From: JBBQER01 sp052148155
GTDB lineage: Bacteria; Actinomycetota; Acidimicrobiia; IMCC26256; PALSA-610
Length of the DNA stretch: 64,000 nt
Direction of reading: 5' to 3'
Assembly (NCBI GenBank): GCA_052148155.1
Contig: JBKQIY010000227.1
Span: 1-64,000, forward strand
Part shown: piece by piece, positions 17,496-26,160 of the stretch
Numbering within the stretch: the stretch's first letter is position 1
How the letters are laid out: every line of letters begins with the position of its first letter
Notes under the pieces: generated by a model
Seen by the model: the letters and a program-made list of their open reading frames with translations, nothing else
What the model was told of the DNA's origin: nothing
The model's database searches: none
Translations under genes and position numbers: made by a program

Positions 17496-18225
17496 GTTCC
17501 GGCTCCTCTGTTTGATTGGAAGAACGAACGACACGCACGACGGCGCGCCGATACCTCGCGCGACGGGCACGGCGACCTGCGGGAGCCGCCGAGAACGGCC
17601 CGACGTGCCATTTCCACGACCGGCGATCGGTCGAAGACCGCGCTGCCGTTCAGGTCGCTGGAGGTTGTACCCGGCCGATCAGAGGTCGAAACCGCGGATG
17701 ACACTCACCCAAGGTCGGGCGTAGAACGCGCACGCGCGGCTGGCACGCTCACTTCGACGGTGGACAGAGCGAAATGTTGTGCCCAGTCGCGAACCACCAC
17801 GTTTCATCACGACGGACCAGCACCTTCAGCGCCATCTCCGAGCAGGCGCCCCCGTGAGGTCCGCAGTCGGTTCGACCGGCCAGCCAGCGTCGTCGAGCGC
17901 GACGCGACGAACGCGGGCAAACACAACGTCGGGATTCGGTACGCGCACGCGCACGATCTCGAACCGAGACGAATCAAGATCGAGTCGTAGCGTTGCGCAT
18001 TCCGCTCGTCGAACGAGATCGTCGGCACGGGGCGTACAAGACGAGGCCGACGCCGCGGACAGCAACCGAATTCCGTGTCGGGCCACCGACCCACGGGCGC
18101 ATTGGCGACTTCGACCAGTACGGCAGCCTCATGACCCTCGTCACCGGTAGGTCTGATCACAACGGGTCCGCACGACTGGAAGAATGTCGGCAAGCTTGCG
18201 TGGACTCCGGAGACGAGGTTGTTGC
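17496..18225. other. Intergenic region, possible protein remnant
   Basis: About 730 bp without a clear gene. On the minus strand, 17826-18086 reads about 50 residues with protein-like character (LDSSRFEIVRVRVPNPDV and DDAGWPVEP) and good codon use, but its upstream part is arginine/serine-rich and no start or family is recognised. It could be a decayed gene. The promoter of the CsbD cluster should lie just upstream of 17495. Confidence 0.3.
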
Positions 18226-18969
18226 GTGACGCTCGACGAAAACAACCCGACTGCCGTCGCGCTCGTCGGCGCGATCCAAGGCGGGCAGATCGCATCGCTC
18301 GAACAGCTCCTACGCGTTCACCCGGGCCTGGCGTCCGAGCCGATCGTGAACAAGAAGCGGACGTCGCGCACGCCGCTACATATCGTCACCGATTGGCCGG
18401 GCTACTTTCCCAACGGCCCGGACACCGCGCGGCTGCTCCTCGACGCCGGCGCCGATCCCAACGCGGCCATTGTCGGGGGCCGCTTCCCGGAGACACCGCT
18501 GCACTCCGCGGCCAGCAGCGACGATCTCGAAGTGGCGGAGGTGTTGATCGGCGGTGGCGCCGACGTGGATGCGCCGGGCGCGTGCATCGGTGGCGGCCCA
18601 CCGTTGGCCGACGCCGTCGCGTTCGGCTGCTGGCACGTCGCACGCTTGCTGGTAGCGCGCGGGGCTCGCGTCGACACCCCCTGGCAGGCGGCTGCGCTCG
18701 GAATGACCGTCCGCGTCGAGGAGCTTCTCGACACCACTTCGGAGCCACTCCCGGAAGAGATCAACCACGCCTTTTGGCAGGCCTGTCACGGCGGTCAGCG
18801 GCACACAGCCGAATACCTCTTCGCTCGAGGTGCCGACGTCAACTGGGTCCCCGACCACACCGACGCAACGCCGTTGGACATGTGCGTCGCAACCGAGACT
18901 CGCCGCGAGCTGCTCGCGACCTGGCTGCGCGAACACGGCGCCACGTCCGCGCACGCGCCCGGCCCCTGA
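18226..18969 (+). CDS. Ankyrin-repeat protein
   Basis: A 247-residue cytosolic protein built of about five to six ankyrin repeats, seen as TPLHIV...ARLLLDAGADPNA, TPLHSAASSDDLEVAEVLIGGGADVDA, LADAVAFGCWHVARLLVARGA and AEYLFARGADVN. It probably mediates protein-protein contact; the partner is unknown. I chose the GTG at 18226 because GAGG lies 7 nt upstream and the repeats begin soon after; a start at 18184 would add 14 arginine-rich residues. Confidence 0.85.
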   Translation: MTLDENNPTAVALVGAIQGGQIASLEQLLRVHPGLASEPIVNKKRTSRTPLHIVTDWPGYFPNGPDTARLLLDAGADPNAAIVGGRFPETPLHSAASSDDLEVAEVLIGGGADVDAPGACIGGGPPLADAVAFGCWHVARLLVARGARVDTPWQAAALGMTVRVEELLDTTSEPLPEEINHAFWQACHGGQRHTAEYLFARGADVNWVPDHTDATPLDMCVATETRRELLATWLREHGATSAHAPGP

Positions 18970-19427
18970 CTGGTTCCCCGCGATCAGCTCACTCGCGGCC
19001 TCGCCGTCGCCGCGCGATCCCCGACCGCCGACCTCATCCGTTCGCAGCCCCGATCACGATCGGCAGCGTTCGCCGAGCGACCTGTCGCGACGGAATATTC
19101 GTCGCCGACAGAGCCTTGAAATGTTCGTAGCGCGGGCGTCGTGGGACGGGCGGTCCCCACTCCTCCCGCCTCCCCGCCATCACCCCGCCCAGGGCGAGCG
19201 CCCGCGCTACCTTCTCGCGGGTTGGTCTACGTCGAAGTCCTCGGTCGCGGACACGTCGAGGTCCGCCGATGCGGTCCGCGATCAGACCGCCCGAACAACG
19301 GACGCGAGATCGAGATCGGCACGTCCAGTCGGACCGACCACGAGCGATCCCTGTCGCGTCGTCCAGCTCTTCGACGCCGCCACCGGCAGACGCCATCGTC
19401 GACGCGTGAGCGGACCGACCCGTGCGG
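18970..19427. other. Intergenic, no gene seen
   Basis: About 460 bp between the convergent ankyrin and small membrane-protein genes. Frames here lack family resemblance; no hairpin or repeat stood out. Confidence 0.4.
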
Positions 19428-19826
19428 TCAACGACGAAGCACGGTCGTTGTGCGTCGACTGCCGTTGCGACGTGTCGTCATCGGCGTCGACGTCGGGTCG
19501 AACGCGGCCGATGCGAGCAGCGCTGCGTACACCACTGCCGCGAGGCCGACGAGCGCATACCCGAAGTCTCGATTGCGGTACACCCTCGACGGACATGCAG
19601 TCGGCGGCGTCGCGGTCGAGATCCCGATCGTCTGGTCCGGCGCGGCCATCGCCCGACCGTCGGCCTTCCAGGTACTTCGACTGTGGAGGAAGCCGCTGCC
19701 ACACGAATACGAGACGTCACCAACGACGGTCACCGACACGGGCCAGAACCCGATCACCACCCCGAAAAGGACCGACGCTCCAGCGACGACCAGAGCCGCC
19801 TGTCGCACTCGCGAGGTCGATCGCAT
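19428..19826 (-). CDS. Small two-helix membrane protein
   Basis: A 132-residue protein: helix about 11-32, an extracytoplasmic loop of about 60 residues with two Cys (SYSCGSGF and TACPSR) and a Trp, a second helix about 94-112, and a Thr/Arg-rich cytoplasmic tail. GGAAGG lies about 7 nt before the ATG at 19826. The pattern of a Cys-paired loop between two helices is common in actinobacterial hypothetical membrane proteins. Function unknown. Confidence 0.65.
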   Translation of the reverse strand: MRSTSRVRQAALVVAGASVLFGVVIGFWPVSVTVVGDVSYSCGSGFLHSRSTWKADGRAMAAPDQTIGISTATPPTACPSRVYRNRDFGYALVGLAAVVYAALLASAAFDPTSTPMTTRRNGSRRTTTVLRR

Positions 19827-20327
19827 GTTCGGCCTTCCGTACCGGGCAGCCAGGACAGGCCCCAACTCGAAGTCGCGAGGCCGGCACCAATTATGGTGCC
19901 GTACCGACACAAAAGAAACCCCCGGTCCGCGTCGAAGCGAACACGTTCCGTCACCAACGGTGCCGGCTGTCAGCCCGTGCGCCGGCGCGGGTCGCGGGAG
20001 GTCAACTGGGACACCAAGCTCGACCGCCCGTCACATCGACCGAGACCCGACCTTCGGCGAACGCGATCTGCGACGGGACCGAACCCTCGACTGGTGCCAC
20101 TTCGAAACCTGCCCGGGACCAGGTTCGCAGTGCTTCGTCGCTGCGCGTCGGGTCGGCGGAACCACCCGCTAGAGAGGTCGCCGCTCGCCGCCGTGGGGCC
20201 AGTCTCAACCGCGACGGTGATCTGTGGCGGCGAAGTCCTCGACGGATTCATGCTGCTTCGACACCGGCCCGCGCGAGGTTCGCGGTCAACCGCATGTGCC
20301 GTGACCTCGTCCGGAGTCTGTGCCTCT
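19827..20327. other. Intergenic, no gene seen
   Basis: About 500 bp between two minus-strand genes; no supported frame, hairpin or repeat. Confidence 0.4.
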
Positions 20328-20786
20328 TCAGCTCTCGGCCGCGCGCCGCGCGTCGGCCCACAGCCGTGCCATGCGCGGTGACATCCTGTAGAGGCTGCCG
20401 CCGCCGGGATTTTCTGCGACCTCCATCGGAAGCGCGCGACCGAGCTTGCGAAGCCGTCGTCCGGGCCACGCCAACGCACCAGCGACGCCGTACTTGCCGT
20501 GGGGGATCTCGTGCAGCGCGGCCAGCTCGTCGCCTGAGTAGCGCCGATCGGGATGGTCGATGAGGGTGCCGAGCACTAGCCGGGCCCGCAGCGGAAACGA
20601 CTGCCACGCGGTGACTGCCAGGTCGCGGTCGTTCTCGGGTTCCCAGCTGGCTGGCTCGACCGCGCCCCCGGCCGGCGCCGCTCGCCCGTCGTCGTCGGGC
20701 TCACGCATCCAGCGCCCGAACCACTCGTAGAATTCCGCTAACCGATCGGTCGGGACCTTCACCGACACGTCCTGCAACTCGGACAT
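20328..20786 (-). CDS. DUF6416-like protein
   Basis: A 152-residue soluble protein. The N-terminal motif VSVKVPTDRLAEFYEWFGRWM and the C-terminal half (about residues 75-150), which reads as a winged-helix-like segment (ARLVLGTLIDHPDRRYSGDELA, YGVAGALAWPGRRLRKLGR), resemble actinobacterial DUF6416 proteins. It is divergent from the hipB-like gene across a 104-bp AT-rich promoter region containing CCTAG-N8-CTAGG, so it may belong to the same control circuit. The -10-like TAGGCT ends 6 nt before the ATG, suggesting a leaderless message. Family assignment is moderate. Confidence 0.7.
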   Translation of the reverse strand: MSELQDVSVKVPTDRLAEFYEWFGRWMREPDDDGRAAPAGGAVEPASWEPENDRDLAVTAWQSFPLRARLVLGTLIDHPDRRYSGDELAALHEIPHGKYGVAGALAWPGRRLRKLGRALPMEVAENPGGGSLYRMSPRMARLWADARRAAES

Positions 20787-20792
20787 GTAGAT

Positions 20793-20812
20793 AGCCTAGT
20801 CCAAGACCTAGG
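20793..20812. promoter_or_regulatory. Divergent promoter with HipB-type operator candidate
   Basis: Minus-strand -10 TAGGCT (20793-20798) of the DUF6416-like gene overlaps the inverted repeat CCTAG-N8-CTAGG (20795-20799 and 20808-20812). The arm-N8-arm spacing matches that of Escherichia coli HipB operators (TATCC-N8-GGATA), although the arm sequence differs. Confidence 0.45.
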
Positions 20813-20861
20813 TGGAGACGATGGCACTTATATAAGAATCCGATAGAAAACTAGTGTTAAA

Positions 20862-20879
20862 GGCTTCTAGCCATATTAA
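20862..20879 (+). promoter_or_regulatory. Promoter of the hipBA-like pair
   Basis: Plus-strand -10 box TATTAA (20874-20879) lies 11 nt before the hipB-like ATG in a locally AT-rich stretch. A short inverted repeat GGCT-TCT-AGCC (20862-20872) abuts it. No Shine-Dalgarno sequence precedes the ATG. Confidence 0.4.
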
Positions 20880-20890
20880 ACTGTCGTTTC

Positions 20891-21217
20891 ATGGCACGGT
20901 TACGCAAACTCTCACCGCCAGCGAGGGAGGCAGCGCGCCTGCTCGGCCAACAGGTCCGGCTGGGACGGCGGGAACGAAGATGGACAGTGCAGGAACTGGC
21001 AGCGCGCGTTGGCGTGACCGAGGTGACGGTCCGCAAGGTCGAGCGCGGCGATCCTACGGTCGCGCTCGGCACGGCGTTCGAGGCAGCTGCGCTTGTCGGC
21101 GTGCCGCTCTACGACGATCCGCGGCGACGTGAGCTCGAGGTCGAGCGCGTCGCCGCGCGCCTCGCCGTGCTCCCCGCCGCGGTACGCCGACGCGTGTCGA
21201 TCGACGACGACTTCTAA
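20891..21217 (+). CDS. HipB-like XRE-family antitoxin/regulator
   Basis: A 108-residue protein with an XRE helix-turn-helix at about residues 15-70 (LGQQVRLGRRERRWTVQELAARVGVTEVTVRKVERGDPTV). The following LGTAFEAAALVGVPLY is typical of HipB-type regulators. It ends 2 nt before the hipA-like start, the usual antitoxin-first order. It should bind DNA upstream of itself and neutralise the kinase. No Shine-Dalgarno is visible at the ATG. Confidence 0.85.
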   Translation: MARLRKLSPPAREAARLLGQQVRLGRRERRWTVQELAARVGVTEVTVRKVERGDPTVALGTAFEAAALVGVPLYDDPRRRELEVERVAARLAVLPAAVRRRVSIDDDF

Positions 21218-21219
21218 CG

Positions 21220-22440
21220 ATGACCGCACAACCGACCGTCGCCTTCGTGTGGGTGTGGCGCCCCGGCGCCGACGAACCCGTGCCCGCCGGGCGGCTCGAT
21301 GCCGACGGTTCGATCATCACGTTCACGTACGGCCGTCGCTACCTCGACCGGAGCGACGCCGTCGCGCTCTACGAACCAGAACTCCCGTTGCGGGCCGGCC
21401 CCCAGGCCCCCGAACTTGGGAACGTCGCGGGCTGCGTCGACGATGCTGGCCCAGACGCGTGGGGGAAGCGCGTCATCGAATATCGGCGCGGCGACCACAC
21501 GCCCGACCGCGTCGGCTGCCTCACCTACCTGCTGGAGTCGAGCTCGGACAGGATCGGTGGGCTCGACTTCCAGTCGTCGCCATACGAGTACGCGCCGCGC
21601 GCGCTCACGTCCACGACACTCGAGGAACTCGCGGACGCCGTCGAGCGACTCGACAAGGGCCTACCCCTGAGTCCAGAGCTCGACGCCGCGTTGCTGCACG
21701 GCAGCTCCGTCGGCGGCGCCCGTCCGAAGGTGTTGATCGACACCCATGTCGGGCCCGCGATCGCCAAGTTCAGCTCCTCGACCGACGTCTTCCCCGTCGT
21801 CAAGGCCGAGTGCGTCTCGATGGTGCTCGCCGACAAGGTCGGACTTGACGTGGCTTCGGTGGAGCTCACCGCGGCCTTGGGCCAGGACGTGCTGCTCGTC
21901 CGCCGCTTCGATCGGCCTGCGCCGCGCCAGCGCCGCATCATGATCTCGGCGCGGACGATGCTGCGCCTCGGCCCGTTGGGAGTCGGCGCGTCGTACGCCG
22001 ACCTTGCCGACCTCGTCCGTGAACGATTCACCGACCCCGAGGCAACACTGCGCGAGTTGTTCGCGCGAATCGTCTTCAACGTGCTCGTGGGCAACACCGA
22101 CGACCATGCCAAGAACCATGCCGCGTTCTGGGACGGGGCCAGCCTCACGCTGACTCCGGCCTACGACATCTGCGCCCAGCTGCGCACCGGCGGCGAGGCA
22201 TCGCAAGCGATGGCGATCAGCCGCGACGGCTCGAACCTCAGTCAGGTGGCGTTGTGCCTGCGCAGCGCCGAGACGTACCTGCGTTCCGAGCCCGAGGCTC
22301 GGTCGATCGTCGACCAGCAGATCGCGGTGATTCACGACTCGTGGCCGGAAGCCTGCGACGTCGCGCGCCTCACCACACACGAACGCGACCTGCTGTGGCA
22401 AGGTCCAGTCCTCAACGCCTTCGCGCTCGAGAACCTCTAA
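21220..22440 (+). CDS. HipA-like Ser/Thr kinase toxin
   Basis: A 406-residue kinase with an N-terminal HipA_N-like domain (FVWVWRPGADEPVPAGRL, residues 9-26) and a HipA_C kinase fold. The glycine loop SSVGGARPK is near residue 164, the ATP lysine in AIAKFSS near 185, the catalytic NTDDHAKN near 292 and the metal-binding PAYD near 314, so all catalytic elements are present. HipA of E. coli phosphorylates GltX, arrests translation and promotes persistence; the target here is unknown. Length is slightly below E. coli HipA (440). Paired with the upstream antitoxin gene. Confidence 0.88.
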   Translation: MTAQPTVAFVWVWRPGADEPVPAGRLDADGSIITFTYGRRYLDRSDAVALYEPELPLRAGPQAPELGNVAGCVDDAGPDAWGKRVIEYRRGDHTPDRVGCLTYLLESSSDRIGGLDFQSSPYEYAPRALTSTTLEELADAVERLDKGLPLSPELDAALLHGSSVGGARPKVLIDTHVGPAIAKFSSSTDVFPVVKAECVSMVLADKVGLDVASVELTAALGQDVLLVRRFDRPAPRQRRIMISARTMLRLGPLGVGASYADLADLVRERFTDPEATLRELFARIVFNVLVGNTDDHAKNHAAFWDGASLTLTPAYDICAQLRTGGEASQAMAISRDGSNLSQVALCLRSAETYLRSEPEARSIVDQQIAVIHDSWPEACDVARLTTHERDLLWQGPVLNAFALENL

Positions 22441-22676
22441 GAGTTTGGTCACCGCGCGTCGCCGCGGGATCGTGGGAGAAGCGTCGAAGCCGGGAGACGA
22501 GCTGACAGTTACCTCGACGACGAGCGGGGGTATTTTGGGGGCGTTCGGCGTGCCTCATCATGTAGACGTCGGTGAGCGCCCGGACGTTCACGAAGAAGGT
22601 CTCGGTACACGCGGTCCCGTCGCGTCCCCGTTCCAGGCGCGAGGTCAGACCGTTCGGCATCGGGCATCATGACAGG

Positions 22677-23453
22677 ATGCCGAACGACCACGACTTCGTT
22701 GCAGTCATGCCCGGCGCCGAACCCTTCTCGACGCCGGGCGGACCGCACGGCGCGCTGGTGCTGCACGGGTTCACCGGCACACCGCAGTCGATGCGCGGCC
22801 TGGCCGAGGCGTTCGCGGCTGGCGGCTTCGCGGTTGAGTTGCCGCTCCTTCCTGGGCATGGCACGTCGGTCGATGACCTCGCGACCACCACGTTCGCCGA
22901 ATGGTTGCAGGCCGTGTCACACGCCTACGAGGAGCTCGCGGCGCGCTGCGAGCGCGTTGTCGTCGCCGGGCTGTCGATGGGCGCGACGCTCGCGGCGCGG
23001 CTCGCGGCGCGCCAGGCGGAGGTCGCTGGCCTCATCGTGATCAACGGCGCGTTCGCTCCGTTCGATCCGGGTGTGCGCGACGGCCTCGCACAGTTGGTGG
23101 CTGAAGGCGTTACCCGCATACCGGGGCTGGGCAACGACGTCGCCGACCCGAGCCAGACAGAACTTGCCTACGACGAGGTCCCTGCGGCGCAGCTGTTGTC
23201 GCTCTTCGACGCGCTCGACACGGTCGAAGAGGACCTGACCCGGATCCGGTGTCCTTCGCTCGTCATTACGAGCGATCAGGACCATGTGGTGCCGTCGATA
23301 TCAAGTGACTATTTCGCGGAGCGTGTCTCGGGTCCGGTCGAACGGATGCGCCTCGTTCGGAGCTTCCATGTCGCGACGCTCGACTACGAACGCGCTGACC
23401 TCGAAACGCGGGCCGTCGCCTTCGCAGCGCGTGTCACGACAAAGAACCACTGA
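22677..23453 (+). CDS. Alpha/beta hydrolase, carboxylesterase/monoacylglycerol lipase type
   Basis: A 258-residue cytosolic hydrolase similar to Est30 and bacterial monoglyceride lipases. The oxyanion-hole motif HGFTGTP is at about residue 30, the nucleophile Ser100 in GLSMG, the acid in SDQDHVVP (about 200-202) and His231 in SFHVAT. It probably cleaves short- to medium-chain carboxyl or acylglycerol esters. The ATG at 22677 is preceded by CATCAT and 6 nt, a weak leaderless -10 candidate; there is no good ribosome site. Confidence 0.87.
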   Translation: MPNDHDFVAVMPGAEPFSTPGGPHGALVLHGFTGTPQSMRGLAEAFAAGGFAVELPLLPGHGTSVDDLATTTFAEWLQAVSHAYEELAARCERVVVAGLSMGATLAARLAARQAEVAGLIVINGAFAPFDPGVRDGLAQLVAEGVTRIPGLGNDVADPSQTELAYDEVPAAQLLSLFDALDTVEEDLTRIRCPSLVITSDQDHVVPSISSDYFAERVSGPVERMRLVRSFHVATLDYERADLETRAVAFAARVTTKNH

Positions 23454-23805
23454 GCGGACCACTCGCGACGGCGCGGCGACGGGTGACACTCACGTCGGTT
23501 GACCTTCACGCGAGTGTCGACAGGGCGACGGCGTCGGGCACGTTCGGCGAATCTCGAGTCAGACGACCGCGCCAACGGGTGCGATCGTGACGGAACCTCA
23601 GCGGTCGCAGGGGCGCCGTGGGTGGACAAGCCGGCCTGGGGAAGATCTCGCCTCGGACGACCGACGCGGCACGGTACACATGATCGACTTCGTCGGGAAC
23701 CCGTTGCTCTGAGTCACCAACGCCTTAGCCGTCGGCGAGCAACCCGACCCGACGAACCAGCTGACCCATGTGTTCCTCGCACCCGTGACCTGGAAGGATC
23801 CCGTC
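23454..23805 (+). other. Intergenic, no gene seen
   Basis: About 350 bp between the esterase and the metallo-hydrolase genes; no supported frame or hairpin. Confidence 0.4.
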
Positions 23806-24723
23806 ATGGCCATGCCAGCCGGGAGCTCGTCGTTGGTTGTCGGAGACATCCGCCTCACGATGATCCCTGACGGATACCACCGTTGCGACCCGATCAGAAC
23901 CTTCGTCGGAAGCACCAACCAAGACTGGGAGACCCACAGTCATCTGCTCGACGAACGCGGACGGATCGTCATGACGATGGGCGCGCTCATGGCGGAACTC
24001 CCAGACGGCCGACGGGTCCTGTTCGACCTCGGCTTCGGCGCACGTACGGTCATCTTGGAGGAACTCGCCATCGAGTTCTGGGGCGGTCGGCTGCTCAGAA
24101 GTCTGGCGAACGTCGGCGTCGCACCCGACGACATCGACGTCGTCGCGTACAGCCACTTGCACGCAGACCATGTCGGCTGGACCAGCACACCCGACGCGGC
24201 CTTGACCTTCGGACGTGCACGGCATGTGATGTCCCGATCCGAATGGGCGTATTGGGAAACGAACCCTGACCTCGGCGGCCCGACCCGGCGCGACATCGCC
24301 GCCCTCGCACCACGTGTCGATCTCATCGACGGCGAGGCAACAGTCGTGCCGGGAATCACGATCTCGCCCACACCAGGGCATACGCCGGGCCACTGTTCGT
24401 TCGTGGTGTCGTCCGGTCCCGAACGCGCCGTCGTGCTCGGTGACGCGATCCACTGCCCGCTTCAGATCAGCCGTCCCGAGTGGGCGTTCGCTCAGGACGC
24501 GAATCCGCAGGCGGCGAGAACGGCACGCGAACGGCTCGTGCGAACACTCGACGCTCCCGACACGATGGTCGTTGGCCCGCATTTCCCCGACGCGGTGTTC
24601 GGTCGTGTGCTGGCCGGGACCGTGCCCCGCCAGGTCGCGTTTGACGTCGCGGCTCCCGCGTCGCCGCAGCTCGTCGCACCGGAAGCACCGCCCGGCGCCG
24701 TGTTGCTCCCGCCGCTTGCGTGA
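23806..24723 (+). CDS. Metallo-beta-lactamase-fold hydrolase, lactonase-like
   Basis: A 305-residue MBL-fold protein with an intact metal site: HLHADH (His117, His119, Asp121, His122), the second-shell PTPGHTPGHCSF near 197, GDAIH near 222 and GPHFPD near 264. Overall layout resembles the group containing quorum-quenching N-acyl-homoserine lactonases and methyl-parathion-type hydrolases. The substrate cannot be read from sequence. The ATG at 23806 follows GGAAGGA by about 8 nt, which decides it over an upstream start at 23770. No signal peptide, so cytosolic. Confidence 0.85.
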   Translation: MAMPAGSSSLVVGDIRLTMIPDGYHRCDPIRTFVGSTNQDWETHSHLLDERGRIVMTMGALMAELPDGRRVLFDLGFGARTVILEELAIEFWGGRLLRSLANVGVAPDDIDVVAYSHLHADHVGWTSTPDAALTFGRARHVMSRSEWAYWETNPDLGGPTRRDIAALAPRVDLIDGEATVVPGITISPTPGHTPGHCSFVVSSGPERAVVLGDAIHCPLQISRPEWAFAQDANPQAARTARERLVRTLDAPDTMVVGPHFPDAVFGRVLAGTVPRQVAFDVAAPASPQLVAPEAPPGAVLLPPLA

Positions 24724-25038
24724 CCGCCACGTGTGACAACAGCCCGGTCGAGCACGACCTCGACCGTCGGATTCGCAGCCATCCCAGCGCGACCCGGCGG
24801 GCTGGTGGCCCATCGGTGGTCGTCACCAGCGCCGCTTCGATCTTGGCGGCAACGCCCGAAGCGTCCCGATCGGTGAGAGGTCGAGGCGACCCTCGCGGTA
24901 CCGGTCGGGTGCTGGCTCGACGACGATCCCGGCACCCGTGGTGCCCGAACGTCGACCGGTTTCGAACTGGTCGGCGAACACGAGCCCGCACCCGCCGCCA
25001 GGCTGGCGGGATTGTCGCCCCTTCGACAACCTTGGGGG
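24724..25038 (+). other. Intergenic, no gene seen
   Basis: About 315 bp with no supported frame; the long minus-strand frame across it is a shadow. Confidence 0.4.
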
Positions 25039-25503
25039 ATGGAACTGTCGCTGTTCGACGAGGTCGGCGAGGCGTTGCGCAGTCTCGCGCCGGCCGAACT
25101 GGGCGAGTATCACCATCGGGCGCACCGCTACGGCGTCAAAGCCTGGTTCGGCCCGGCGACGCCGCCCCGCGAGCACTACGAGGCCCAGGTGGTCGGGCCC
25201 GACGCCGACCAGGCGGCGCACGTCCTGGCGATCGAGGTGGGCTTCCATTCGGAATACCCGGACGCGTCCGACAACGACGCCGTCATCGGCTACCTCGTGG
25301 CCAACGAGCGGCGCTGGCGGCCCGCCGTCGGCGACGAAGCCGAGGTCGGGAGCTTCCTCGGACGCCCGCAGCGGTGGCGGCGCGTCTCGGAAACCTGGCC
25401 TGACCCGGACCTCGGCGACGGCGGCCTGATCATGGAGTTGGCGTTGCGGCTCACCGACTACATCACCGCGCTCGAGCCGGTACGCCGACGTCGGCCCCGG
25501 TGA
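25039..25503 (+). CDS. Hypothetical protein
   Basis: A 154-residue soluble acidic protein with a helix-rich start (MELSLFDEVGEALRSLAPAEL), conserved-looking aromatic segments (HRYGVKAWFGP, GFHSEYPD, RRWRPAVGDEA, SETWPDPDL) and a final helix (LIMELALRLTDYITALEPV). Codon use is typical of the real genes here. No family is recognised; the gene stands alone, and its function is unknown. Confidence 0.7.
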   Translation: MELSLFDEVGEALRSLAPAELGEYHHRAHRYGVKAWFGPATPPREHYEAQVVGPDADQAAHVLAIEVGFHSEYPDASDNDAVIGYLVANERRWRPAVGDEAEVGSFLGRPQRWRRVSETWPDPDLGDGGLIMELALRLTDYITALEPVRRRRPR

Positions 25504-25640
25504 AGAGCGCGCACTCAACCGCGGATAGGCCATTTGGCCCAGTCGGTAATTTCGCCGAAGGCGACCGCGGGTTATTGCTCTCAAAGAAACAGAAAGCGGA
25601 TTGGATCCCAAGTCATATTGGCGGCGGTTGAGCACCATCT

Positions 25641-25690
25641 GAAGCGCCAATGCCGTTCTCCGAATCGGTCGGCGACGCTGTTGGCGCTTC
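25641..25690 (+). promoter_or_regulatory. Long hairpin in the pelF operon upstream region
   Basis: Perfect 10-bp arms GAAGCGCCAA (25641-25650) and TTGGCGCTTC (25681-25690) enclose 30 nt that can form a second small stem (GCCG with CGGC). It lies 138 nt after the preceding gene and 470 nt before the next start; it could terminate the upstream transcript or be part of a structured RNA. Confidence 0.5.
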
Positions 25691-26113
25691 GCGCTTTTGT
25701 CCACTAAAGACACCCAACCCCGCTCGATGGCGACCGATGATCACTTCGGTGCACGATCCGTGGCTGCTGTGGATGATGTGGAAAGCTCTGACTTATGTTG
25801 TCCAAGTTGCGTTTCGTGTCGCTTGGATACCCGTGCACACGGAAAGCGCACCACTCCTGTGATGTGGCTGCGTCTCAGCGAGGCGCGAGAGGTTGCGCCG
25901 TCATATTTTCGACGGATTTGACCCCCGGGCGGTCGACTAGGTCGAATGGCCCACCTCGGGTGGCCGACCCATGTGACCGAACGCGGCTCGTGTGCTCGCT
26001 GAACACGGACGTCGGTTCATGTGACATGATGCGTGGGTCGCCGCGGAGTGCGCGTCGTCGCGTCATCGAAAATTCCCTGCCCGGTTTTCAAAAATCAAGG
26101 CCTTTCGCGTATG

Positions 26114-26133
26114 ACACAGCCCCGATCCTGTGT
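26114..26133 (+). promoter_or_regulatory. Hairpin before the first pelF-operon gene
   Basis: ACACAG-N8-CTGTGT (26114-26119 and 26128-26133), followed by TAAAAATT. The loop CCCCGATC contains CCCC that could pair with the GGGG-rich ribosome site at about 26150-26160, so translational control is conceivable. Confidence 0.35.
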
Positions 26134-26160
26134 TAAAAATTCTCGGTAGTGGGGCCGGGG

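Larger units (their letters stand above)
25504..26160 (+). other. Long leader or promoter region of the pelF-type operon
   Basis: About 650 bp with lower GC than its surroundings and no supported frame. It holds a long hairpin (25641-25690), a smaller one (25882-25899) and a hairpin just before the first gene (26114-26133). The composition and structure suggest regulatory DNA or an untranslated RNA leader. I could not match it to any known riboswitch class. Confidence 0.45.

Noticed and set aside
25882..25899. GGCGC-N8-GCGCC hairpin as a terminator
   Set aside because: Only 5 bp of stem and no gene ends nearby; too weak to call.
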